This document shows, piece after piece, positions 17,270 to 24,230 of a stretch of 64,000 nucleotides of DNA (positions are counted from its first letter, which is position 1; the number at the start of each line of letters is the position of its first letter). The DNA lies in assembly GCA_947494645.1 (NCBI GenBank), contig CANLVO010000002.1, positions 552,359-616,358 of the forward strand, written 5' to 3'. Made by a program: the position numbers and the translations under genes. The notes under the pieces were generated by a model, which saw only the letters and a program-made list of their open reading frames with translations, was not told where the DNA came from and did not search any database. The stretch comes from an uncultured Litoreibacter sp. (lineage in GTDB: Bacteria; Pseudomonadota; Alphaproteobacteria; Rhodobacterales; Rhodobacteraceae).

Positions 17270-18513
17270 ACGCTATTCCATTCCTCACGCGGCCTCGTCG
17301 CGATTTGCAAGTTTGCCTGATCCTCCATGCGTCGCGGTCCAATAATCTTGGCGTGGGGGCACTGACCGTGGCACAAGTTGACCTGCTGCGCGGACTGGCG
17401 ATTGAGCTGCACCTGAACCTGAGCATCACCTTGCTGGATTGGCATGATGACGGCGCGCCCTGCGTATCGGGCGATGACATCACGATCGTTCCAATACGTG
17501 GGAAGGATCTGCTGACCAAGTCGGGTGCATACGCGCATCTTGAGGCAGCGGACATTGTGCTCGACATCGGCGCGGGCGACAGCTTTGCGGATATTTACGG
17601 GACCAAGCGGCTCAAGCGGGTGTTCTGGCTGAAGTATCTTACTCATTTGGCGGGGACACCGCTGGTGCTTGCACCGCAAACCTATGGACCGTTTACCAAC
17701 CCCGTTTCGCGAGCTTTGGCGCGGAGAAGCATTAGCCTGTCGGCGTTGGTTTGCGCGCGCGATAAAGCCTCAGTAGCGCATTTGCGCGACATTGGAGTGA
17801 CGCGCGATGTGGTTGTCGCCTCGGACGTGGCGCTGCGCCTGCGTAAGGGAGGTGCGTTGTCCGTAGCGGAACGACCTCGGGTTGGGTTGAATGTGTCTGG
17901 GCTGATGATGTCGGGCGGGTATAACAGCGCGAACCAGTTCGGACTGAGTGTCGACTATCCGGCACTGATGGAGCGGCTGATCGGGCGGCTTCTGGCCCAT
18001 CCTGAGCAGCCGGAAATTCACCTTATCCCTCATGTGATCTGTCCTGACATGCCGGTGGAAGACGACGTCGCTGCGATGCAGACGCTTCAGGAGATTTTCC
18101 CTTCCGTCGTTCTGGCGCCTGCCTTCGCAACACCGTCGGAGGCCAAGGGGTACATATCCGATATGTCTTTCATGGTGGGCTCGCGCATGCATGCCTGCAT
18201 AGCTGCGCTATCCAGTGGTGTGGCCGTGGTTCCGTTGGCCTACAGCCGCAAGTTCTCTGGGTTGTTTGGGGCTTTGGGCTATGATCATGTCGCCGATTGC
18301 ACCGCAATGACATCGGACAGGATTTTGAACACTGTCATGGACGGATTTGAAAGGCGGTCGACCCTCGCCAAGGATGCACGGGCGGCGACGCTTGAGGGAA
18401 CAGCACGGCTCGCCGCTTATGAAGACAGGCTGCGCCTGCTCATGGACGGTTTGGCACGGTCAATGGAAAGGCCCGCCACGCAGCGCGCGGCGGGCCAATT
18501 GACACCGGTCTAA
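17266..18513 (+). CDS. Polysaccharide pyruvyl transferase
   Basis: A 415-residue GT-B-like enzyme of the polysaccharide pyruvyl transferase family (CsaB/ExoV/WcaK type), which moves the enolpyruvyl group of phosphoenolpyruvate onto a sugar as a ketal, adding negative charge to the polymer. Conserved features are the N-terminal NNLGVGALTVAQVDLL loop, the DIGAGDSFADIYG segment near residue 100 and the C-terminal MVGSRMHACIAALSSGVAVVPLAYSRKFSGLF motif. I chose ATG 17266, which overlaps the preceding stop; a GTG 9 nt upstream is the alternative. It is the last gene of its operon. Confidence 0.9.
   Translation: MNAIPFLTRPRRDLQVCLILHASRSNNLGVGALTVAQVDLLRGLAIELHLNLSITLLDWHDDGAPCVSGDDITIVPIRGKDLLTKSGAYAHLEAADIVLDIGAGDSFADIYGTKRLKRVFWLKYLTHLAGTPLVLAPQTYGPFTNPVSRALARRSISLSALVCARDKASVAHLRDIGVTRDVVVASDVALRLRKGGALSVAERPRVGLNVSGLMMSGGYNSANQFGLSVDYPALMERLIGRLLAHPEQPEIHLIPHVICPDMPVEDDVAAMQTLQEIFPSVVLAPAFATPSEAKGYISDMSFMVGSRMHACIAALSSGVAVVPLAYSRKFSGLFGALGYDHVADCTAMTSDRILNTVMDGFERRSTLAKDARAATLEGTARLAAYEDRLRLLMDGLARSMERPATQRAAGQLTPV
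18470..18496 (+). terminator. GC-rich hairpin at the 3' end of the pyruvyl transferase gene
   Basis: Arms GGCCCGCC (18470-18477) and GGCGGGCC (18489-18496) are perfectly complementary around an 11-nt loop. It lies just inside the coding end, 17 nt before the stop, and has no T-run, so it may slow or end transcription toward the convergent spike-base gene. Weak candidate. Confidence 0.3.
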
Positions 18514-18539
18514 ATCAGCGCGGCGCGGCCGCAGTCAAT

Positions 18540-18800
18540 TCACCAAAGGGCGATGATGGCGGCAGCGGTTGTCCCGGTGGCGCGCACAATGCTGGCGCGG
18601 ACGGGCAGAATGCTGCCGGAGGGTACGGCCTCAAAGACAAGCGTGTCGCCGTCAGCCAAGGTCAAGGAGATGTCTCCGCCCTGGCCTACGTAGAGGGCGC
18701 GACTGACCTGCGACAGATCTGTTGTGTCATTAGGGGTGACCGGCGTGCCGCCGCGCGCCGGAGAAATCGGAGTTGTCGGGAAGTTCGAAAATTTATCCAT
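18540..18800 (-). CDS. Gene transfer agent/phage head-spike base protein (RcGTA Rcc01079/GhsA-like)
   Basis: An 86-residue acidic protein without cysteine. The pattern TPNDTTDLSQVSRALYVGQG - D - SLTLADGDT - VFEAVPSGSILPVRASIVRATGTTA - IIALW matches, from memory, the small 'spike base protein, RCAP_Rcc01079 family' of Rhodobacteraceae, whose founding member forms the base of the head spikes with which the gene transfer agent binds the recipient capsule. ATG 18800 is preceded by AGGA 5 nt upstream; the frame is open further upstream but that part is not conserved-looking. It is the last gene of the minus-strand operon after the CapD-like gene (64 bp). Confidence 0.72.
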   Translation of the reverse strand: MDKFSNFPTTPISPARGGTPVTPNDTTDLSQVSRALYVGQGGDISLTLADGDTLVFEAVPSGSILPVRASIVRATGTTAAAIIALW

Positions 18801-18864
18801 CGGGTCCTGCCATTCATGGGGTGCGCCTAGACGACGCGCGGACCGGGTTGTCCCATAGGGCAGG

Positions 18865-20034
18865 TTAAAATTTGGAAAGTCCTGCGTTCGTAGCTTTGCC
18901 AAACTCTGCACCGGCATGTGCTGGCGTTTGGTCTGCTGCAATCCAACGGTTGATCGTTTCCCGCGCGGCAGCGGGATCATTCTTATCTATTGCGGTCTCT
19001 AAGGCGCGTAATGTGCTGGCAAGCTCCAGCTCAGACAAACACCTTTCGTGAACCTGCAAAATCCGGTCGTGTCGGGTTGGGGTACGGCATTGGCTGAGTG
19101 ACAGCTCTTCGTGCAGCTTCTCCCCCTCGCGCAGGCCGGTGACTTCGATTGCGATATCACCATCGGGATTTTGGGCGTTATGAATGCTGAGCCCTGCGTC
19201 GTTGATCATATGTCCTGCGAGCGCCCGAACCGGGATGGGCGGACCCATATCGAGCATGAAAACCTCGCCGCCCTGCGCCATGTGACCAGCCGCCAAGACC
19301 AGCTGAGCGGCCTCTTGCGGGGTCATGAAATAGCGGGTCGTGTCGTCATGGGTCAGTGTTACGGGACCGCCCTTGGCAATTTGTTTTTGAAACAGCGGAA
19401 AGACAGAGCCCGAGGAGCCCAACACATTGCCGAAACGGACTATGGAGAACACCGTTTCCGAGGGCCTGCTGGCCAGATCCTGCACGATCATTTCGGCAAA
19501 GCGTTTCGAGGCGCCCATGACATTGGCGGGGCGCACGGCTTTGTCGCTTGAAATGAGGACGAAACGGGACACCCCTTCCGCCTTGGCCTGCGCCGCCAGA
19601 ACCCGGGTGCCCATTACATTGTTCGACAGCCCCGAAATTGGGTTTCGCTCGACCATCGGAACATGTTTGTAGGCGGCCGCGTGGAAGATTGTGTCGACAT
19701 GGTGGGCGCGCAACGTATCCCTGACCAGCTGCGCATTGCTGACGGAGCCCAGAACAGCAACAAGCTTGAAACCGTGTGTTTGGGCCAGCTGAGATAGTGC
19801 CAGTTCGATTGAGTAGAGAGCCAGCTCGCTTTGCTCAAAAAGGACGAGCTTGCGAATATCGCCGTTGATCAACTCGTGACAAAGCTGCGACCCGATGGAC
19901 CCACCGGCACCTGTTACCATCACAACCCTGCCCGCATAGTCGGTTTGGCGTCCGCTTCTGCGTCGTGGTTTCGACACGGCCGATGGGCGGTCGCGGGTCG
20001 TCAAAGCACTTAGTAAGGTCTGGAAATCTGTCAC
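18865..20034 (-). CDS. CapD-like nucleotide-sugar 4,6-dehydratase/epimerase (soluble form)
   Basis: A 389-residue extended short-chain dehydrogenase of the FlaA1/CapD family, which converts UDP-N-acetylhexosamine to a 4-keto-6-deoxy sugar, an early step to amino-deoxy sugars. The NAD(P)-binding motif VTGAGGSIGSQL (about residues 39-50), SSDKAVRPANVMGASKR (Lys retained, Tyr replaced by Met as in this family) and RFGNVLGSSGSV are visible. Unlike the long membrane members there are no N-terminal transmembrane helices. It follows the initiating sugar transferase in the same operon. Confidence 0.88.
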   Translation of the reverse strand: MTDFQTLLSALTTRDRPSAVSKPRRRSGRQTDYAGRVVMVTGAGGSIGSQLCHELINGDIRKLVLFEQSELALYSIELALSQLAQTHGFKLVAVLGSVSNAQLVRDTLRAHHVDTIFHAAAYKHVPMVERNPISGLSNNVMGTRVLAAQAKAEGVSRFVLISSDKAVRPANVMGASKRFAEMIVQDLASRPSETVFSIVRFGNVLGSSGSVFPLFQKQIAKGGPVTLTHDDTTRYFMTPQEAAQLVLAAGHMAQGGEVFMLDMGPPIPVRALAGHMINDAGLSIHNAQNPDGDIAIEVTGLREGEKLHEELSLSQCRTPTRHDRILQVHERCLSELELASTLRALETAIDKNDPAAARETINRWIAADQTPAHAGAEFGKATNAGLSKF

Positions 20035-20106
20035 TCTGCGTCATCTCGCTTTGGGTCTCCGCGACGATAGCGGGGCAATGGTTAATGAGTTGATTACAGG
20101 GACGGT

Positions 20107-20739
20107 TCAGGCGGGCATCTGTGAGTGATTTGGCCGCTTCGAGACCTGTCGCAATGTGCGCCATAGTATCCAAATATCGAGCGTCAGATTGGCGTTCTGG
20201 TGGTAGATCAAGTCTAGCCGAGCCTTGGGTGGGATACAGCGACGGCAATAGACGCGGTCGGTTTCCTCGGCTGATTTGCACTCGGCGAGCAGTCGCGCTT
20301 CGCGCTGGTTGAATGTCAGGGTTGCCAGGCCAGTCACCCCGGGTCGTGACCTCAACACGTCCCCGTAAATATCAGGGAAGCGCTCGACATATTCACGCAG
20401 CGGCGGGCGAGGACCGACAATGCTGATATCACCTTTCAGGATGTTCCAGAGCTGGGGTAGCTCATCGAGGCGGCTTTGCCTGAGCTTGGCCCCGAACGGG
20501 GTGATACGATGCGCTTTAGTCGGCCCCGTGACGCCCGTATCGCCGGGTTGCGTGGTCATAGTGCGGAATTTTAACAGCCCGAAAGCGTGGTCGGGTGTCT
20601 TCATCCTTTCGGAGACGTAAAACACAGGGCCGTTGCCTTGCCGCCAGATGCGTAGGGATATCCAGATCAAAACGGGAGAGAGCAGCAGCACGGCAAGGCT
20701 CGCAAGCGCGATATCCATCAGGCGTTTTGATGCGCTCAA
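20107..20739 (-). CDS. Undecaprenyl-phosphate sugar phosphotransferase (WbaP/PglC-type), initiating enzyme
   Basis: A 210-residue monotopic membrane enzyme that transfers a sugar-1-phosphate from a nucleotide sugar to undecaprenyl phosphate, the first committed step of the exopolysaccharide. An N-terminal re-entrant/transmembrane helix (ALASLAVLLLSPVLIWISLRIW) is followed by KFRTM, the catalytic LDELPQLWNILKGDISIVGPRP block and RPGVTGLA. The start is TTG 20737-20739, overlapping the previous stop as TTGA, with GGAG 8 nt upstream; an ATG at 20718 is the alternative. Only the short C-terminal catalytic type is present. Confidence 0.9.
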   Translation of the reverse strand: MSASKRLMDIALASLAVLLLSPVLIWISLRIWRQGNGPVFYVSERMKTPDHAFGLLKFRTMTTQPGDTGVTGPTKAHRITPFGAKLRQSRLDELPQLWNILKGDISIVGPRPPLREYVERFPDIYGDVLRSRPGVTGLATLTFNQREARLLAECKSAEETDRVYCRRCIPPKARLDLIYHQNANLTLDIWILWRTLRQVSKRPNHSQMPA

Positions 20740-21536
20740 TCCTGTTGCTCCATACTTTGCCAATCGGCGACAACCTCTGCCGCGCCGCCGTTGATCGGTA
20801 CCAAGCCCTGCAACCGGCTGACATCTAGATGCACTGATCTGATGGCCGTTTCGGGCGCGGGGGTCGGGGTCCAACCTAACTCCGCATGTGTGAGCAATTC
20901 GTTAAGGCCTGCCGGGATGGGACAGGCGAGGTTCAATGTCGTTGGCAGGGGCGTTCGCTGGGAGAGTTCCGCTAGGTTTGCAAGCGTCGACGCCAGCGCA
21001 TAGGGGCCAATGTAGCTGCGGGTCGGATAGGCGCCATCCGGGAACTGATCCAGAACAAAGCTGCTGTGTCCTTGCCCCAGCAACGCGTCTGCCCCCGCGA
21101 CGTTTCCGATCCTCAAGCTGGTGGCGTTTGGGAAATCGGCTGCCAGGCGTTCCATATCGACCTTTGCCTTGCCATATGCTGAGGCTGGCTGCAGCGCAGT
21201 TTGCTCAGCCAATGGCCCGGGCTGCGCACCATAAACCGCGGCGCTTGAGGCCAGCAAAACAGGCTTTCCTTCACTTGCGTTCAGCGTGGCGCGGGCAAGT
21301 TCTGAGTTGAGGCAAAAGGGCTTGTTTGTCGTTTCGGAGGTGACGCCGGCGAGCAAGAGCACGGCGTTGCTGTCAGAGATCGCGTTCGCCAAGCTTGTTG
21401 GGCTTTCCAGGATATCAAAGTGGCCGTCACCCTCGGATCGGTGATGCCAGACAGGCTCTAATCCAGCGCTATCGGGCCAACATTTCTTGAGCACCCTTCC
21501 CAGCTTCCCGCCGCTGCCAAGGATCAGAAAACGCAT
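20736..21536 (-). CDS. NAD-dependent epimerase/dehydratase family protein
   Basis: A 266-residue Rossmann-fold short-chain dehydrogenase. The N-terminal FLILGSGGKLGRVL binds the dinucleotide, SSAAVYG and SAYGKAK (Tyr-x-x-x-Lys) supply the catalytic residues. It probably makes a nucleotide sugar for the polymer, but which one cannot be read from sequence. It starts 3 bp after the rlmH stop, so it is the junction gene between the ribosome-associated genes and the polysaccharide genes and may be co-transcribed with rsfS-rlmH. Confidence 0.83.
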   Translation of the reverse strand: MRFLILGSGGKLGRVLKKCWPDSAGLEPVWHHRSEGDGHFDILESPTSLANAISDSNAVLLLAGVTSETTNKPFCLNSELARATLNASEGKPVLLASSAAVYGAQPGPLAEQTALQPASAYGKAKVDMERLAADFPNATSLRIGNVAGADALLGQGHSSFVLDQFPDGAYPTRSYIGPYALASTLANLAELSQRTPLPTTLNLACPIPAGLNELLTHAELGWTPTPAPETAIRSVHLDVSRLQGLVPINGGAAEVVADWQSMEQQD

Positions 21537-21539
21537 GGG

Positions 21540-22010
21540 TTATTCGCGATGATAAGGGGCGCCGCCAAGGATGGAGGCGGCGCGGTACAGTTGTTCGCAA
21601 AGCATGACCCGAGCCAGCATGTGGGGCCAGACCATCTTACCGAAGGACACCAGGTGGTCGGCGTCACTCCGTAATTCGGGCGCGATGCCGTCGGCCCCGC
21701 CAACGACGAACGCGACATCCTGACTTCCGGTGTCGCGCCACTTGGCGAGCAATTTGGAGAACTCGGGGCTGGTTGTGCTGCGCCCGCGCTCGTCGAGCCC
21801 GCAGATCACGGCGCCTTTTGGGATGGATTTGCGTAGCAATTCCGCCTCGGCCTGTTGGCCGCCGCCCTTCTTGGCCTCGACCTCGGTAATCTTGGCAGGT
21901 CCGAGCCCCAAGCCACGGCCAGAGCGGTCAAAGCGGGTCAGGTAGTCGTCAATCAGGGTCTGTTCCGGCCCCGCACGCAGGCGGCCGACGGCGCAGATAT
22001 GTACCTTCAT
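21540..22010 (-). CDS. rlmH: 23S rRNA (pseudouridine1915-N3)-methyltransferase
   Basis: A 156-residue SPOUT-class methyltransferase that methylates pseudouridine 1915 in helix 69 of 23S rRNA on assembled 70S ribosomes. The trefoil-knot C-terminal motif FVVGGADGI (about residues 105-113) and LARVMLCEQLYRAASILGGAPYH are unmistakable, and the N-terminal MKVHICAVGRL fixes the start at 22010. The ATG shares one base with the rsfS stop (TGATG), so translation is coupled. Order rsfS-rlmH is conserved in most bacteria. Confidence 0.96.
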   Translation of the reverse strand: MKVHICAVGRLRAGPEQTLIDDYLTRFDRSGRGLGLGPAKITEVEAKKGGGQQAEAELLRKSIPKGAVICGLDERGRSTTSPEFSKLLAKWRDTGSQDVAFVVGGADGIAPELRSDADHLVSFGKMVWPHMLARVMLCEQLYRAASILGGAPYHRE

Positions 22011-22432
22011 CAATGAGCAGGGACTTCCGTGTCCGTGCCGCCGGGCAGCCACATCTTCTCGAGTTGGTAGAACTCGCGCACTTCAGGGCGGAAGATATGC
22101 ACTACGACGTCGCCGGTATCGAGCAGCACCCAGTCACCGGCGGCTTTGCCTTCGATCTTGGCGATCCGGTCGAAATCGTCTTTCAGCTGAGACGACAGTT
22201 TATCGGCCAAAGCCGTGACCTGCCGGGTGGACCGGCCTGAACAGATGACCATGTAATCGGCGATCTCAGAGCGACCGCGCAGATCAATCTGCACGATGTC
22301 TTCGGCCTTTTCGGTATCCAGAGAGGTCACAATCCAATCCAGCAGCTCTTCGCTGGTGGCATTCGCGTGTGGGGCGACCGAGTTGGTCTTTTTCAGAGCG
22401 TTCGCGGCGCCCAGATCAGTGTTTTGAGACAG
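22010..22432 (-). CDS. rsfS: Ribosomal silencing factor RsfS; start appears to be CTG
   Basis: RsfS binds ribosomal protein uL14 and blocks subunit joining in starved cells. The core DKAEDIV-type segment (here EKAEDIVQIDLRGRSEIADYMVICSGRSTRQV) is clear. Homology extends upstream of the first canonical in-frame start (GTG 22330) through ATSEELLDWIVTSL. In that extended frame there is no ATG, GTG or TTG before an in-frame stop near 22438. A CTG at 22430-22432 has a perfect GGAGG (22441-22445) 8 nt upstream, giving 140 residues. Either CTG is the real start or a sequence error hides it. It is followed by rlmH. Confidence 0.88.
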   Translation of the reverse strand: MSQNTDLGAANALKKTNSVAPHANATSEELLDWIVTSLDTEKAEDIVQIDLRGRSEIADYMVICSGRSTRQVTALADKLSSQLKDDFDRIAKIEGKAAGDWVLLDTGDVVVHIFRPEVREFYQLEKMWLPGGTDTEVPAH

Positions 22433-22741
22433 TGCTCAAACCTCCATACAAACTGTGCCACAAAAGCCCGGGCACGGGGACACTTAACAAATAGCATCGT
22501 GGGTCCTTATTCTCAACATCCGGAGCGGAACTGTGTGATTGATTGCGCAAGACCTTGCGTCACTCAGGCGTCTGCTGATCCGAATTTCTGCAAAACCAGT
22601 GGGATTCTGCCTATCAGCGCCCGTAATTCACGGGGTTTGGGGGCTGGTCTGCGATCACTTGTCGTTCAATTGGCCCCTACAGCCTTTACCCGCTTGGCCA
22701 ATGGGCTAGGTTAAATCCAAATAACCGGAGGAACGATTCGA
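22433..22741. promoter_or_regulatory. Divergent intergenic region between rsfS and the cytochrome c2 gene
   Basis: About 309 bp with no convincing gene. The left end holds the rsfS ribosome site (complement of CCTCC at 22441-22445). The right end holds a strong Shine-Dalgarno GGAGGA about 8 nt before the cytochrome ATG. No TGT-N12-ACA operator is present, so the cytochrome gene is probably not a direct PpsR target from this region. Confidence 0.4.
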
Positions 22742-23188
22742 ATGAAATTTCTGTCAGTTGTCGCGCTTGGGCTGGCCACTATGGCCGCACCATCCTTTGC
22801 AGACGGTCACGCCACAGGCGATGCGGCCGAAGGGGAAAGCGCTTTCAAGAAGTGTAAGTCCTGCCACATGATCGTGGCGGACGATGACACAGTGATCCAA
22901 AAGGGCGGTAAGACCGGCCCTAACCTGTATGGCGTCTACAAGCGTGTACCGGGCTCAGTTGAGGGCTTCAAATACGGCAAATCCATCGCGTCCGTCGGCG
23001 AAGCCGGTGTCATGGATGACGGCTGGAACGAAGAGCAATTCGTCAGCTATGTCGCCGACCCAAAAGAATGGCTGAAAGAGATTCTGGACGATTCCAAGGC
23101 CAAGTCGAAAATGTCATTCAAACTGAAGAACGCGGAAGACGCGGCCAATATCTGGGCGTATCTGGTGTCTGTCGGTCCTGCCGAGTAA
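22742..23188 (+). CDS. cycA: Cytochrome c2/c551-type soluble periplasmic electron carrier
   Basis: A 148-residue class I cytochrome c with a Sec signal peptide (cleavage after PSFA, about residue 20), one haem-binding CKSCH (residues 39-43) and a distal Met ligand in SKMSFKL near residue 122. The length and the insertions around KTGPNLYGVYKRVPGSVEGFKY fit the cytochrome c2 family, which shuttles electrons from the bc1 complex to the photosynthetic reaction centre and to oxidases. Its place at the edge of the photosynthesis cluster supports that role. A rho-independent terminator follows at 23211. Confidence 0.87.
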   Translation: MKFLSVVALGLATMAAPSFADGHATGDAAEGESAFKKCKSCHMIVADDDTVIQKGGKTGPNLYGVYKRVPGSVEGFKYGKSIASVGEAGVMDDGWNEEQFVSYVADPKEWLKEILDDSKAKSKMSFKLKNAEDAANIWAYLVSVGPAE

Positions 23189-23210
23189 AACACCCGACAT
23201 TTGATTGCGG

Positions 23211-23240
23211 AAAGGGCGGCTCTGACGGGGCCGCCTTTTT
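23211..23240 (+). terminator. Rho-independent terminator after the cytochrome c2 gene
   Basis: A GC-rich stem (AAAGGGCGGC, 23211-23220, with GCCGCCTTTTT, 23230-23240) closes a 9-nt loop and ends in a run of five T, 22 bp after the cytochrome stop. It separates this gene from the convergent B12-binding gene. Confidence 0.85.
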
Positions 23241-23270
23241 CTATGGGGCTAGGCTGTTCTTAGCTCTGGC

Positions 23271-24104
23271 CTATGTAGGTATCAGGCGACTTTCCCAAAG
23301 GCGTTGCAGGGCCGCGCGTGACTCGTCGTAATCCACAGCCATCGCATCGACGCCGCTGAGCTGGATAAGGTCGGCATAGCTGTCAACGATATGACCACCC
23401 ACAAAGATCGAGGCATCCGGGGTGCAGATCCGGACTGCCATCACCAGTTTGGCCAGGCCGGGCATAGCGTGCTCACCTGCTGCAGAGAGTCCGATGATCA
23501 CAGGTTGAGCCTCTGCAATACGCTCGATCAATTGTTCATGCGTTTCGCCAATCGCCAGATCAATTGTCCATCCGTCTGCGCGCAGCAGGTCACTGGCCAT
23601 TTTCACGCCAAGGGTATGGGTTTCGCCGGGAACGCTGCACAAGAAGGAGCTTTTGCCGGATGTGGTCGTGGTGTTGCGCCGCATCAATGGGGCCAGGACG
23701 CGCAAGATGGCGTATATCCGCGCCGTGCCAATCGTTACTTGGGCAAAATCGACCGTGTCGGCTTCCCACCATTTTCCCAAAAGGCGGGCGGCCTCAGCGA
23801 GGTAGACGAGGTAGATCGATTTCTCGCTATGGCCTGCATCCTGTTGGGCTGAGACCAAGCGTCCCGCGGCTTTGTTGTCCTCCGAGATCAGCGCGGTCGC
23901 TAACTCGTTGATCATGTCGGGTGTAAAGGAGAGACCCAAACTGGGTTGGCTACCAAATTGCTGCGGCAGGCGAGACAGAACCTCACGTGCCAAGGACTCC
24001 ACTGCCGATACCGGCAAACGGGCCTTCAACGTCTTTGTATCCGTAACACTTTTTTCATAGAGGTCGTGCTGAAACAGCTCTCCCCCCGTCCCTATTGAAG
24101 ACAT
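23271..24104 (-). CDS. Second AerR/PpaA-type cobalamin-binding protein
   Basis: A 277-residue protein with the two-part B12 module: a helical cap (about 60-145, with the LLGKWWEADTVDFAQVTIG segment) and a Rossmann-like B12-binding domain (about 153-270). The cobalt-ligating signature is present as GETHTLG, His163. Downstream VGGHIV and MAVDYDESRAALQRLW match the family. It has no methyltransferase or DNA-binding domain, so it resembles PpaA/AerR, the B12- and light-dependent antirepressors of PpsR/CrtJ. It lies on the same strand, 126 bp after ppsR, while the better positional match to ppaA lies before ppsR. Likely a paralogous regulator; target unknown. Confidence 0.83.
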   Translation of the reverse strand: MSSIGTGGELFQHDLYEKSVTDTKTLKARLPVSAVESLAREVLSRLPQQFGSQPSLGLSFTPDMINELATALISEDNKAAGRLVSAQQDAGHSEKSIYLVYLAEAARLLGKWWEADTVDFAQVTIGTARIYAILRVLAPLMRRNTTTTSGKSSFLCSVPGETHTLGVKMASDLLRADGWTIDLAIGETHEQLIERIAEAQPVIIGLSAAGEHAMPGLAKLVMAVRICTPDASIFVGGHIVDSYADLIQLSGVDAMAVDYDESRAALQRLWESRLIPT

Positions 24105-24230
24105 GTGTCCCCCGAATCCGATCGCTGACGAGACGATCAGCCCTGTTTCATAGGTAATGGTAGCGCGTCAGTGTGAGTAAACAAGGTTGTTGTTCACTGA
24201 ACCGTGATGATGGTTTGGGGTTTGATGGGC

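Noticed and set aside
18801-18980. Upstream extension of the spike-base gene into the CapD-like gene
   Set aside because: The extension overlaps the CapD-like coding end, is unlike the family, and the internal ATG has its own Shine-Dalgarno.
22440-22741. FNR (TTGAT-N4-ATCAA) or PpsR operator upstream of the cytochrome c2 gene
   Set aside because: No match to either consensus on reading through the spacer; TGTGTGATTGATTGCGCA lacks the ACA half.
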